Shown here: positions 32,208 to 41,182 of the stretch, piece after piece
Layout of the letters: every line of letters begins with the position of its first letter
Position numbering within the stretch: position 1 is the first letter of the stretch
NCBI RefSeq assembly: GCF_017745095.1
Contig: NZ_JAGHZZ010000030.1
Location: 1 to 51,575 of the forward strand
Direction of reading: 5' to 3'
Length of the DNA stretch: 51,575 bases
DNA from: Sporocytophaga sp.
GTDB lineage: Bacteria > Bacteroidota > Bacteroidia > Cytophagales > Cytophagaceae
Notes under the pieces: generated by a model
What the model saw: only the letters and a program-made list of their open reading frames with translations
Told to the model about the DNA's origin: nothing
Databases searched by the model: none
Made by a program: the position numbers and the translations under genes

Positions 32208-33572
32208 ATGGACATGGAAAGAAATGATCTTATCAGAAAGTACAATGTACCAGGGCCAAGGTATACCAGTTATCCGACTGTGCCATACTGGGACAACGAT
32301 TTGTTCCATCAAGAGAAATGGCAGGAGGAAATCATCAAATCTTTTTGCAATGATAATGAAGAAGTAAGCCTATATATACATCTACCATATTGTGAAAGCC
32401 TTTGCACATTTTGTGGTTGCAATACAAGAATTACTGTCAATCATGATGTGGAGATTCCATACATCAATGCAGTATTAAAAGAATGGGCATTGTATTTAAA
32501 GCTCATGAAGAAAACTCCGGTTATTAAAGAAATTCATTTAGGAGGTGGTACACCAACATTCTTTAAACCAGAGAATCTCAAAAAGCTTATTGATGGAATA
32601 CTTGATACCTGCTTAACCGCACCAGAAGCAGAGTTTGGATTTGAAGGGCATCCCAATAATACAACGGAGCAACATCTGCAAACACTCTTTGATTTAGGTT
32701 TTAGAAGAGTAAGTTTCGGTATACAGGATTTTGATCCTGTTGTGCAACATGCCATTCACCGTATTCAGACCTATGTCAGCGTTAAAAGTGTGACAGAAAT
32801 GGCAAGGAGAATAGGGTATACTTCTATAGGATATGATATTATATATGGTTTACCATTTCAAACCATTTCCGGAATAGAAGACACAGTGCATAAAGTAAGG
32901 CAATTGATGCCGGACCGTATTGCATTTTACAGCTATGCACATGTACCCTGGATAAAGCCAGGACAGAGAAAGTTTTCAGAAGCTGATCTTCCTTCAGATG
33001 AAACAAAAAGAAATTTATATGAAAGAGGAAGAGATCTTTTGGAGCAAGCTGGTTACATAGAAATTGGAATGGATCACTTTGCTCTAAAGTCAGACTCTTT
33101 GTATAAGGCTTCTGTTAATAAGACTTTGCACAGAAACTTTATGGGTTATACTAGTCAATATACTTCAAGATTGATAGGGCTTGGTGTTTCTGCTATCAGC
33201 GATCTATGGGGGGCATATGCTCAAAATGTCAAAGTTGTGGAAGAATATATTGAGAAAGTAAATGAAGGTAAAATACCAGTGTTTAAAGGACATATTCTGA
33301 GCAATCAGGATATGATCATAAGACAACATATACTCAATATTATGTGCAAGTTTTATACAAGCTGGTCGAGTCCTGGGGAACAATCCATTGGCTTGTATGA
33401 TGGAATCGGAAGGATGAAAGAATTAGAACAGGATGAGCTTATAAAGTTTGGATTGTATTCTCTGGAGGTAACTGAAAAAGGAAAGCCTTTCATGAGAAAT
33501 ATTTGTATGGCTCTTGATGCAAGGATGCATGCGACGTCAGTCAAAGAAGTAAAGTTTTCCAAGGTAGTTTAA
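32208..33572 (+). CDS. Oxygen-independent coproporphyrinogen III oxidase HemN
   Basis: I take the ATG at 32208, four bases after the preceding stop, giving 454 aa; the frame continues upstream but overlaps the SafE-like gene. The radical SAM motif is YCESLCTFCGC (about 60-70: Cys spacing CxxxCxxC plus the fourth Cys), preceded by YTSYPTVPYW. GGGTPTFF and the glycine-rich EFGFEGHPNN follow. It makes protoporphyrinogen for heme under low oxygen, which fits its place in a cbb3 operon. HemN-like methyltransferases (HutW) lack these N-terminal residues. Confidence 0.96.
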   Translation: MDMERNDLIRKYNVPGPRYTSYPTVPYWDNDLFHQEKWQEEIIKSFCNDNEEVSLYIHLPYCESLCTFCGCNTRITVNHDVEIPYINAVLKEWALYLKLMKKTPVIKEIHLGGGTPTFFKPENLKKLIDGILDTCLTAPEAEFGFEGHPNNTTEQHLQTLFDLGFRRVSFGIQDFDPVVQHAIHRIQTYVSVKSVTEMARRIGYTSIGYDIIYGLPFQTISGIEDTVHKVRQLMPDRIAFYSYAHVPWIKPGQRKFSEADLPSDETKRNLYERGRDLLEQAGYIEIGMDHFALKSDSLYKASVNKTLHRNFMGYTSQYTSRLIGLGVSAISDLWGAYAQNVKVVEEYIEKVNEGKIPVFKGHILSNQDMIIRQHILNIMCKFYTSWSSPGEQSIGLYDGIGRMKELEQDELIKFGLYSLEVTEKGKPFMRNICMALDARMHATSVKEVKFSKVV

Positions 33573-33661
33573 AGTGTGTATTGATTTAAAGCAATCTCAA
33601 ATTTAACAAGTAAATCAAAGATCTCCCTCTAGGTGAAAGTTGTCAATTTAAAGAATCTTCT

Positions 33662-33792
33662 TTTGTCATATTGAGCTTGCGAAATATCTGAGCTATCCTA
33701 AATAATGAAAATTTAGCTATCTGTAAAATTGGTGACTGATAAAGCAAATTATTTGCTAGCTATCAGATCCTTCGCGGGCTCAGGATGACAAA
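33662..33792. repeat. Palindromic dispersed element ending in TTTGTCAT/ATGACAAA
   Basis: The ends are inverted: TTTGTCATATTGAGC...GCGAA (from 33662) and TTCGCGGGCTCAGGATGACAAA-type (to 33792), with inner segments GAGCTAT/TAGCTATCAGATCC. Elements with a TCATCCTGAGC...GATCCTTCGC core are known to me as abundant dispersed palindromes in Bacteroidetes genomes. There is no ORF inside. This copy sits between hemN and the desaturase gene. No second copy was found in the window. Confidence 0.7.
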
Positions 33793-33860
33793 GAAAACTG
33801 TTGCTCTTCTTAAGAGGGATTTTACCCTATATTATAAATTGAATTATTAAACTTAATTAT

Positions 33861-34607
33861 ATGATTATATTGTATTTCTTTCTGGCGCATTGGTATCTTT
33901 CTTTGTTTGCCCAGACTTTCTTTCTACACAGATATGCTGCTCACCAGATGTTTACTATGAGTAAGACGTGGGAGAAAGTATTTTACGTCATGACCTTTAT
34001 ATTCCAGGGATCATCTTATTTAAGTCCTTATGCATACGGGGTTATGCACAGATTACATCATGCATATGCTGATACGGATAAAGATCCACATTCTCCTTCC
34101 TATTCCAAAAATCTTTTTGATATGATGTGGAAGACAAAAAATATTTATAATGATGTATTAAACCACAGAGCGAATATTGAAGAAAAGTTTACAAAAGGGG
34201 TACCATACTGGGGATTTATAGAAAAGCTTGGAGATACATGGGCTGTGAGAATTGGATGGGGGGTATTATATACTTTGGTTTATATGGAATTTGCAACTGC
34301 CTGGTGGATGTATTTGCTGCTGCCAATCCACTATTTAATGGGGCCAGTACACGGTGCAATCATTAATTGGTTCGCACATAAATTCGGATATGTGAATTTC
34401 AAGGTTTCAGACACTGCTAAAAACTTGCTTCCATTTGATTTCCTTATGATGGGAGAGAGCTATCATAATAACCACCATAAGTTGGGTGGTAGAGCAAACT
34501 TCGGTGTTAAATGGCATGAGTTTGATCCAACTTATCCAGTTATAAAGCTCCTCAATTTTATCGGAGTAATAAAACTTAAACTGAATAATGACTTAAATTA
34601 TATGTGA
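33861..34607 (+). CDS. Acyl-lipid/acyl-CoA delta-9-type fatty acid desaturase
   Basis: The 248-aa membrane enzyme has the three His boxes of the desaturase family: HRYAAH (about 24-29), HRLHHAYAD (about 65-73) and YHNNHH (about 204-209). These hold the di-iron centre. About four membrane helices flank them. It introduces a double bond into saturated acyl chains using O2 and an electron donor. The truncated globin gene follows with a one-base gap; pairing of an O2-using desaturase with a globin suggests the globin supplies O2 or electrons, but this is an inference. Confidence 0.92.
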   Translation: MIILYFFLAHWYLSLFAQTFFLHRYAAHQMFTMSKTWEKVFYVMTFIFQGSSYLSPYAYGVMHRLHHAYADTDKDPHSPSYSKNLFDMMWKTKNIYNDVLNHRANIEEKFTKGVPYWGFIEKLGDTWAVRIGWGVLYTLVYMEFATAWWMYLLLPIHYLMGPVHGAIINWFAHKFGYVNFKVSDTAKNLLPFDFLMMGESYHNNHHKLGGRANFGVKWHEFDPTYPVIKLLNFIGVIKLKLNNDLNYM

Positions 34608-34608
34608 T

Positions 34609-34989
34609 ATGGTAACGGACCGATTAAAGGATATTACATCTGAAGAAGATGTAAAACTTATGGTAGATTCCTTTTACGAAAAGGTGAACAAAGATGAGTT
34701 GTTGTCATATGTTTTCAATGACTTTTCAAAGGTAAACTGGGAGAAACACCTTCCTAAAATGTATCAATTCTGGAATTATCTTTTATTAGGAATACATGAA
34801 TATAAAGGACGACCATTTCCCGTTCACACTCAGTTGCCAATTGAATCCAAGCATTTTGATACCTGGGTTCGACTGTTTAAGTCCAATATAGATGAACGGT
34901 TTTCAGGTCCTGTTGCTGACATGGCAAAAGTAAAAGGCGAACAGATTGCTCTTACATTTCAGTATCGCATGGGATTGTTGGAGGATTAA
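34609..34989 (+). CDS. Group III truncated hemoglobin
   Basis: At 126 aa, with the motifs VDSFYEKVNKDELLSYVFND at the start, PVHTQLPIESKHFDTWVRLF (proximal His in SKHFDTW) and a compact C-terminus, this is a group III truncated globin. The distal pocket residues include WEKHLPKMYQFW. Group III globins bind O2 or NO and are poorly understood. It is coupled to the desaturase gene and followed by an intrinsic terminator. Confidence 0.9.
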   Translation: MVTDRLKDITSEEDVKLMVDSFYEKVNKDELLSYVFNDFSKVNWEKHLPKMYQFWNYLLLGIHEYKGRPFPVHTQLPIESKHFDTWVRLFKSNIDERFSGPVADMAKVKGEQIALTFQYRMGLLED

Positions 34990-35014
34990 GGGGATATTAT
35001 ACTTTAAAGTTGAG

Positions 35015-35046
35015 TAGCCAATTCTATAAAGGATTGGCTATTTTGT
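35015..35046 (+). terminator. Intrinsic terminator after the globin gene
   Basis: TAGCCAAT (35015-35022) pairs with ATTGGCTA (35033-35040) and is followed by TTTTGTTTTTT. Confidence 0.92.
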
Positions 35047-35372
35047 TTTTTGAATTAATATTTTATTGGGTATGATTATTTATTATTTTTATGTTAAACA
35101 ATTGAAATTCTGCTTACGAAAAGACGAAAGGTAATTGAAAGATTTTCTTGAGATTTAGCAAAGAAGATTGGTATTCAGATTTATGATTTTGAAATTTTTT
35201 AGTGATTTTCAATAAAGTAAAATTATATTTTACATTTATTGTGTCATGGTTTACATATTTTTTAAAATGCGAAATAAATAATCATTTCATACAGTCAGTT
35301 ATATATTTTATTATTAATAGAAATTTTATTGTATCTCTCTAAGCTTCAATTTCGTTAGTATAAAACTATATC
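35047..35372. other. AT-rich intergenic region, nothing identified
   Basis: About 326 bases of very AT-rich sequence lie between the globin terminator and the OmpA-like gene. No exact TAnnTTTG, no credible small ORF and no strong hairpin was seen. Confidence 0.4.
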
Positions 35373-37280
35373 ATGAAATATTTATCTACACTTTTTATTT
35401 TTCTTTATTCTCTTGTAAGTCAGGCACAATCGCTGAAAGTTCCGGAGGATGTTTATGGTTTGAAGAATCCTGTACAAGATCAGGGAAAAGCATGTACATC
35501 CTGTTTGCAAGTGCTTATGCAGAAACCGGCAGATGTAGAGTTCGGGTTTACAGTGCAGGACAATGATATCTATTTTATCCTCACAGATTCAAGGTGGCTT
35601 GAATTGCTTTTTAATAAATCATATGATGGTATTGCAGTTGATATCGTCAGCAGAGACCTTTATTCATGCAAAATTAAAGGCAACAGGGCCAATAAGCATT
35701 GGGCTTACGATGGTTACTTGATGGAACCGGTATACTGGAAAGACTTTAAGAAAACTACATTGATAGATGAGAAAGGGTTTGTTTTTGTAAAAGTTGGCAC
35801 CATTCCGGACGAACTGGCAGGTAAAGAATTAGAGTTTAATCTGCTGCTTATCAGTAACAAATATGTATGTCACATCAATACCTTCTTCAGTGTTCCCTGG
35901 GATAGATGGGGACTTCTTGAGATGGGGCTCTTCATGGACACTATTCCTTCCAAAGCGACAGCAGGTGAAAAGGAATTGACATCTGAAAAATATCAGGTAT
36001 TTAGCAAAAGTATGAAGTTTGAAGTACCTTTTGAAAAGAATAAATATGAATATGCACCTTCTGATATCAAAGCACTTACAGATTCTTTAAAACTTAATGA
36101 TTACGAAATTAAGGATATTCAAATCAGAGCATATTCATCAGTAGAAGGTCCTGAGAAAATAAATATAGAATTGCAGGAAAAGAGAGCGGAAAGTATAATC
36201 CGGATTTTGCAAGGTTACCAGACTGAAAAGATCAATAAAGATGTACAAGCTTCTGAAAACTGGGTGGAATTCCTGGAAGATATTTCAGACTCTAGGTTTT
36301 CGTATTTGAAATCATTAAGTAAAGAAGAAATAAAACAAAAACTTGAGGACAAACAGCTGACAGATCAATTGGAGCCCATATTGAAAGACCATCGCAAAGC
36401 GATTTTAATGATAAATCTTGAGAAAAAAATTAAAATGGGCGATGATCCTGAAAAGTTAAAAGCTTCCTTTGAAAAAGCCATTATTGATAAGAATATTGAG
36501 GAAGCAAAAGCAATTCAGGAAGTTATCTTTTCCAAAATAAGGAATAAATCCCTGCCACAGGATTATATGCAATCTATAAAAATACCTGAGACATATACTT
36601 ACGGATCTCTGTTGTTTGAATATGCAATTTTTAATTATCAGGAAAATGAGACAGATCTTTATACAAGTATCAGGCTTTTTGAAAAGCTTCAATTACTTAT
36701 GCCTGGTAACAAAAATATCAGATATAACCTAACTGCACTTAAAATCAGATCCTGGGTTTATAGCCAGGGAGGTATAGATCCTGAAGAATTACGAAGTGAA
36801 ATAATGGCTTTGCAGAAAATGGGGATTGAGCAAACTCTTATTAAAAGAATGCTCATTAATTATCATATTATCCGCAGTGAATATCAGATCTCTCTGAAGA
36901 ACTATGCTGAAAAGGACAAGTCTGTAAAATATATTCAAGCTCAATATTCTACACTGGTCGCCAATGAAAATGACGCATTGAATCTTGCAAGGTATTTTTC
37001 CAGTTATAGTAAGCTAGACTGGGCAGAAAAGGTTCTTTTGAAATATGTGAAGAAAGTAGATGTTAATGAAGATGTCTTATTTTATTATCTAAATCTTACA
37101 ATTGTCGATAGTAAAAAAACAGCTTCGCAGGAATACCGCACGATTATGCTAAACGCGATCAATATCAATAAAGAAAGGTTTTGTAAGATCTTTAATTCAG
37201 CTGCCAATGGGGGGATTACTTTTCAGCTTTTAAAAGATCAGTACCTGAAAAATATGTATTGTGAAGGTTGTGAAAAGTAA
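35373..37280 (+). CDS. Secreted protein with OmpA-like central domain
   Basis: The 635-aa protein has a signal peptide (about 1-18, ending SQAQ). Residues about 220-300 look like an OmpA/MotB peptidoglycan-binding domain: PSDIKALTDSLKLNDYEIKD then IQIRAYSSVEGPEKINIELQ and EKRAESIIRIL. The N-terminal part has two cysteines in CTSCLQ (about 42-45), and the C-terminal half is alpha-helical, TPR-like, ending CEGCEK with two more. It is probably a periplasmic or outer-membrane-associated protein. No known homologue was recognised beyond the OmpA-type motif. The small gene at 37318 follows and may be co-transcribed. Confidence 0.8.
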   Translation: MKYLSTLFIFLYSLVSQAQSLKVPEDVYGLKNPVQDQGKACTSCLQVLMQKPADVEFGFTVQDNDIYFILTDSRWLELLFNKSYDGIAVDIVSRDLYSCKIKGNRANKHWAYDGYLMEPVYWKDFKKTTLIDEKGFVFVKVGTIPDELAGKELEFNLLLISNKYVCHINTFFSVPWDRWGLLEMGLFMDTIPSKATAGEKELTSEKYQVFSKSMKFEVPFEKNKYEYAPSDIKALTDSLKLNDYEIKDIQIRAYSSVEGPEKINIELQEKRAESIIRILQGYQTEKINKDVQASENWVEFLEDISDSRFSYLKSLSKEEIKQKLEDKQLTDQLEPILKDHRKAILMINLEKKIKMGDDPEKLKASFEKAIIDKNIEEAKAIQEVIFSKIRNKSLPQDYMQSIKIPETYTYGSLLFEYAIFNYQENETDLYTSIRLFEKLQLLMPGNKNIRYNLTALKIRSWVYSQGGIDPEELRSEIMALQKMGIEQTLIKRMLINYHIIRSEYQISLKNYAEKDKSVKYIQAQYSTLVANENDALNLARYFSSYSKLDWAEKVLLKYVKKVDVNEDVLFYYLNLTIVDSKKTASQEYRTIMLNAININKERFCKIFNSAANGGITFQLLKDQYLKNMYCEGCEK

Positions 37281-37317
37281 TCAGTTGATTTGCTTTTCTT
37301 TTCTCAATATTGCAAAA

Positions 37318-37665
37318 ATGAAATTTAAACTTGAAAGCCGGACAATAGAGGTAAAAGAAAATTGTGTTCAGCTTGAATTGGATTATGCAGTAATTCCTGA
37401 TCACAAGGTTATAGTTTTCCAATATAATAAAATGGTTGATGTAAAGCTTGAGCATTTCAAATGGTCAAGCTGGGTCTTCTGGGAGATGGCTAATGATGAA
37501 TATGTAGCTGAAAATAAATTGATCATTAGATACATAAAAGAAGATGGTCAAATTAATAAAAGGGAGATAAATCTAAATTTACCAAAAGAAAAGGCAGAGG
37601 AGTTGCTGGAATTAATCCAAATGGCAAGGAAAAGGTATTCAGTAAATTCAAATCATGGTTTGTGA
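37318..37665 (+). CDS. Small protein of unknown function, 115 aa
   Basis: I choose the ATG at 37318; the frame can be extended 19 codons to a GTG at 37261, but that part overlaps the previous gene. The product has no signal peptide or membrane helix. Its pattern (alternating beta strands with a C-terminal helix KAEELLELIQMARKRY) resembles a small PH-like or beta-sandwich fold. No family is recognised. Confidence 0.65.
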   Translation: MKFKLESRTIEVKENCVQLELDYAVIPDHKVIVFQYNKMVDVKLEHFKWSSWVFWEMANDEYVAENKLIIRYIKEDGQINKREINLNLPKEKAEELLELIQMARKRYSVNSNHGL

Positions 37666-37844
37666 TGCATGTGTTAGAGTAAATACTGACTGGTATTGAT
37701 ATTTGGTTTATTTATAAAATATAATTTAAACTGTAGTTAATGTATTGATAATAAGTGTGGTATATTTATTTAATTATATCGATACTATTTGTTTTTTTAT
37801 ATAAGATTCTTCCTTATTTTCAGTCCAAACTAAAAATTATAAAT

Positions 37845-37852
37845 TAAATTTG
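37845..37852 (+). promoter_or_regulatory. -7 element of the repeat-protein operon
   Basis: TAAATTTG matches TAnnTTTG exactly and implies a start near 37858, about 36 bases before the ATG at 37894. Confidence 0.55.
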
Positions 37853-37893
37853 CGTTTAATTTTTTATCAAATATTAATAATAAAGGGGCATCT

Positions 37894-40800
37894 ATGTTTA
37901 ATAAAAATTTTTTAATCCTGCTTTGCTGTATATTTTGGCAAAGCCTTACTACTGTAGCACAAGAGAAAAAATTCATCATCAATTCTGCTGAAATCATCAA
38001 CGAGGGAGTTTCCTTGCATGATGAAGGTAAGTTTAAAGAGGCTATCGAGAAATTTAAAGAGGTCGACAGAAATGACACCAATTATGTTTGGGCTCTTGCT
38101 GAGCTTTCCCTGACATACATAGCTGATTCTCAATTTGTACAAGGGATCAAGATTGCAGATGAAGGTTTGTCGTACAATTCAAAAAGTGAGAATCATTTCT
38201 TTAGAAACAAAGGAGTTGCCTTGGATAAAATGGGCAAAACTGATGAAGCCATAAAGTTAGATGAGGATGCCTTAAAAAAATATCCATGGGATTTTCTAAC
38301 CCGATACAATTGCGCTTTGGCATATGAGAAAAAGAGCCTGTCCAAGTCCATGGCGATGTACAAAGATATTATCGTGAATTACAATCCTTACCACCCTTTA
38401 AGTCATTACAGATTATCAACTATTGCTTCTGACGAAGGTAAACTTGCTCCTTATATGCTTGCCAGCTATATGTATCTTGTACTCAAGCCGGGAGGATCAA
38501 ATGCTTTTGATGTCATTACAAAAATTGAGAAACTTGTAAAAGGTGAAATCAACCTTCCAGAAAATAAAGATAAATCCAATTATAGTTTTGCAGACCTGGA
38601 AACCATCATAGAATCTAAAGTCGCATTGAACAGTAAATACAAGCACAAAGTTAAACTCAATTACCCATTCGTTTCACAAACTCAGCTTTTCCTAGAAAAA
38701 CTAGAATACAAAGCATCTGACACCTCCATTTGGATGCAACAGTATGTTCCATTTTTTGTGGAACTGAATAAGAAAAATTATCTGGAGCCCTTCGTTTATA
38801 CAATGTTATCTGGATTAAATATTCCTGAAGTCCAAAGCTGGCTGAAGAAAAATCAGGCAAAGAAACAGGAGTTTTTTTCTTGGGCATCAAATTATTTGTC
38901 AAAAGATATTGTAAAGAAAACTATTAAAGTAGATGGGAAAGACCAGAAGCTAAGTGCCTGGTATTATGACACGAGATTTATTCACTCTCTAGGTAATTAT
39001 AAAGATGCCCAAAATACTACCAGAACAGGTCATTGGATTTTTTATTATCCGAATACTGTCATCAATGCTGAAGGCAATTTTGATAGCAATGGCAATAAAA
39101 CAGGCGAGTGGAAATATTACTATGACAATGGTAGCCTAAAAGAAATCGAGAGTTATAATGCAGGTAAATCAGAGGGACCCTACAAATTTTACTATCCAAA
39201 CGGGGCAATTAAGTACATCTGTAATATGTCTAATGGAAGTATTGCGGGAGATTTGAAATACCATAACAATGCTGAAGTACTTGAAACTGTTAACTACTTT
39301 AAAGATGATAAACTAAATGGCTCATCCAAAACATATTTCAATAGTGGAAATATCAAAAGTGATGTTAATTTCATTAATGGCCTGAAAGAGGGAAAGAGTA
39401 AGGATTTCAATAATTTGGGAGCCGTTGTGAAAGAAGGGGAGTTTAAAAATGGAAAATATGAAGGTGCTTACAAAACTTACCACAACAATGGCAAGATTGC
39501 TTCAGAGGGTCTTTTGAAAGATGATAAGGAGGAAGGAGTATGGAATCATTATTATGACAATGGGAAACAAGCTGAAGTTTCCAATTTTAAAGGTGGTAAA
39601 ATGATCGGTTCATGGAAAAAATATTCTGAAACAGGTATCCTTCTAGAAGAAAGTACTTATAATGAAAAAGGGAATCAGAATGGTGAACACAAAGTATATG
39701 ATACCGATGGTAAACTTCATTATATTCTTGACTATAAAGATGGTAAGTTAAAAGGAGTTAGATATTTTGATAAGACGGGTAAGCTTATTTCTGAAAATAA
39801 AGAAAAAGGTGGGGTTCTAAAGTTAAAGTCATTATATCCAGATGGAGTAAATATAATGTCTGAAGGAACATACAAAGACGGAGAAAGAGATGGTGTATGG
39901 AAATATTATGAATTAACGGGTGTTGCCACTTCAGAGGAGAATTACAAAGCAGGAGTTAAGAATGGACCTGGAAAAACATTTTATTTAAATGGCAAGAAAG
40001 ATTCAGAGTTTAATTATAAAGATGGGGCACTTGACGGCTTTTACCAAGGATTTTATACAAATGGTAAAACGTCTTTTGAAGGCTATTATGTCAATGACCG
40101 TAAAGAAGGCTACTGGTACCGTTATTATCCTAATGGCAAAGTGAGCGATGTTTATTATTACCTTAAAGGAGAAGAATATGGGGTTTACGAAGATTATTCG
40201 ACAAGTGGACATAAGCGACTTACAACAGTGCTGAAAGATGGCGTATTCGCTGAAGAAACATTGTTTGATACTACTGGAAAAGCCTACTCCACCTGCGCAT
40301 TAAAATATGGTACAGGAGATTTTATGCAGAAACATCTAAACAGTAAACCTTACGTAAAGGCTAAATTGAAAGGTGGATCATTCCAGGGAGATTATCAAAA
40401 GTTTTATCCAAATGGAAAACTTAAAGAGAAATACAACTACATAGACGGATTAAAACATGGCCCGTCCGAAGGTTTTGCAGAGGATGGAAAACTTGAATTT
40501 AAAGGTAATTTTTATCTGGGTAAGAAATCTGGAATCTGGAAGTATTATTATTCCGATGGGAAGACCTTAAGTTCAATTGGCAAATATGTTGACGGATCCA
40601 AAGATAGTTTGTGGGTATGGTATAATGAAGATGGTACGAAAAACAGTGAATTTACATACAAAGATAATAACCTTGATGGGCAAAACGTTTATTATTCGCC
40701 TGATGGAAAAGACGTTATCTTGTTAAGAAATTTTAAGAATGATGTGCTGGTTTCCTACAATAATATGAAAAACGGTGCTAGTGGTACTCTAATGCCAGTT

Positions 40801-41175
40801 GCAAACGAAACAGCTCAGATTACAGGATATTACAGCAATGGAAACAAAGCCATGGAGTTCACACTGGATAAGAGTATGAGAGAGGGTAAATGCATTGCAT
40901 ATTATTCTTCTGGAAAAAAATGGTATGAAAAATCTTATCAAAGCAGCGAAACTCAAGGGCCAAGAATAGAATATTATGCAGACGGCAAAGTGAAAGAAAA
41001 GGCAGAATTTTTTGCAGATGAGCTAAATGGGCTTAAGACTACTTATTATCCTAACGGAAATATGAGGTCTTCTGAAAATTATATACTGGGCGTTCTTCAC
41101 GGAGTTTCCAGATTCTATGATGTCAATGGAAAACTTGTGAAAGAAAAAAAATACGTGGATGGTTGGACTTATTAA
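37894..41175 (+). CDS. Secreted TPR plus MORN-type repeat protein, 1093 aa
   Basis: A signal peptide (about 1-22, ending TVAQ) is followed by TPR helices (about 28-180; INEGVSLHDEGKFKEAIEKF, then NKGVALDKMGKTDEAIKLDE), a less ordered region (about 190-345), and from about 355 to the end a long run of roughly two dozen repeats. These follow the pattern GxWxxYYxNGxxxxxxxYxxGxxxG, for example TGEWKYYYDNGSLKEIESYN. This is the MORN_2/YwqK-type repeat, known to form extended beta-hairpin solenoids. It may be a surface or periplasmic scaffold. It is first of three linked genes with the transglutaminase-like proteins. Confidence 0.85.
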   Translation: MFNKNFLILLCCIFWQSLTTVAQEKKFIINSAEIINEGVSLHDEGKFKEAIEKFKEVDRNDTNYVWALAELSLTYIADSQFVQGIKIADEGLSYNSKSENHFFRNKGVALDKMGKTDEAIKLDEDALKKYPWDFLTRYNCALAYEKKSLSKSMAMYKDIIVNYNPYHPLSHYRLSTIASDEGKLAPYMLASYMYLVLKPGGSNAFDVITKIEKLVKGEINLPENKDKSNYSFADLETIIESKVALNSKYKHKVKLNYPFVSQTQLFLEKLEYKASDTSIWMQQYVPFFVELNKKNYLEPFVYTMLSGLNIPEVQSWLKKNQAKKQEFFSWASNYLSKDIVKKTIKVDGKDQKLSAWYYDTRFIHSLGNYKDAQNTTRTGHWIFYYPNTVINAEGNFDSNGNKTGEWKYYYDNGSLKEIESYNAGKSEGPYKFYYPNGAIKYICNMSNGSIAGDLKYHNNAEVLETVNYFKDDKLNGSSKTYFNSGNIKSDVNFINGLKEGKSKDFNNLGAVVKEGEFKNGKYEGAYKTYHNNGKIASEGLLKDDKEEGVWNHYYDNGKQAEVSNFKGGKMIGSWKKYSETGILLEESTYNEKGNQNGEHKVYDTDGKLHYILDYKDGKLKGVRYFDKTGKLISENKEKGGVLKLKSLYPDGVNIMSEGTYKDGERDGVWKYYELTGVATSEENYKAGVKNGPGKTFYLNGKKDSEFNYKDGALDGFYQGFYTNGKTSFEGYYVNDRKEGYWYRYYPNGKVSDVYYYLKGEEYGVYEDYSTSGHKRLTTVLKDGVFAEETLFDTTGKAYSTCALKYGTGDFMQKHLNSKPYVKAKLKGGSFQGDYQKFYPNGKLKEKYNYIDGLKHGPSEGFAEDGKLEFKGNFYLGKKSGIWKYYYSDGKTLSSIGKYVDGSKDSLWVWYNEDGTKNSEFTYKDNNLDGQNVYYSPDGKDVILLRNFKNDVLVSYNNMKNGASGTLMPVANETAQITGYYSNGNKAMEFTLDKSMREGKCIAYYSSGKKWYEKSYQSSETQGPRIEYYADGKVKEKAEFFADELNGLKTTYYPNGNMRSSENYILGVLHGVSRFYDVNGKLVKEKKYVDGWTY

Positions 41176-41182
41176 AAGTAAA

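Noticed and set aside
38900-41170. Repetitive DNA, tandem repeat or CRISPR-like array
   Set aside because: The periodicity is at protein level (MORN-type repeats) with diverged DNA; there are no identical repeats with spacers.
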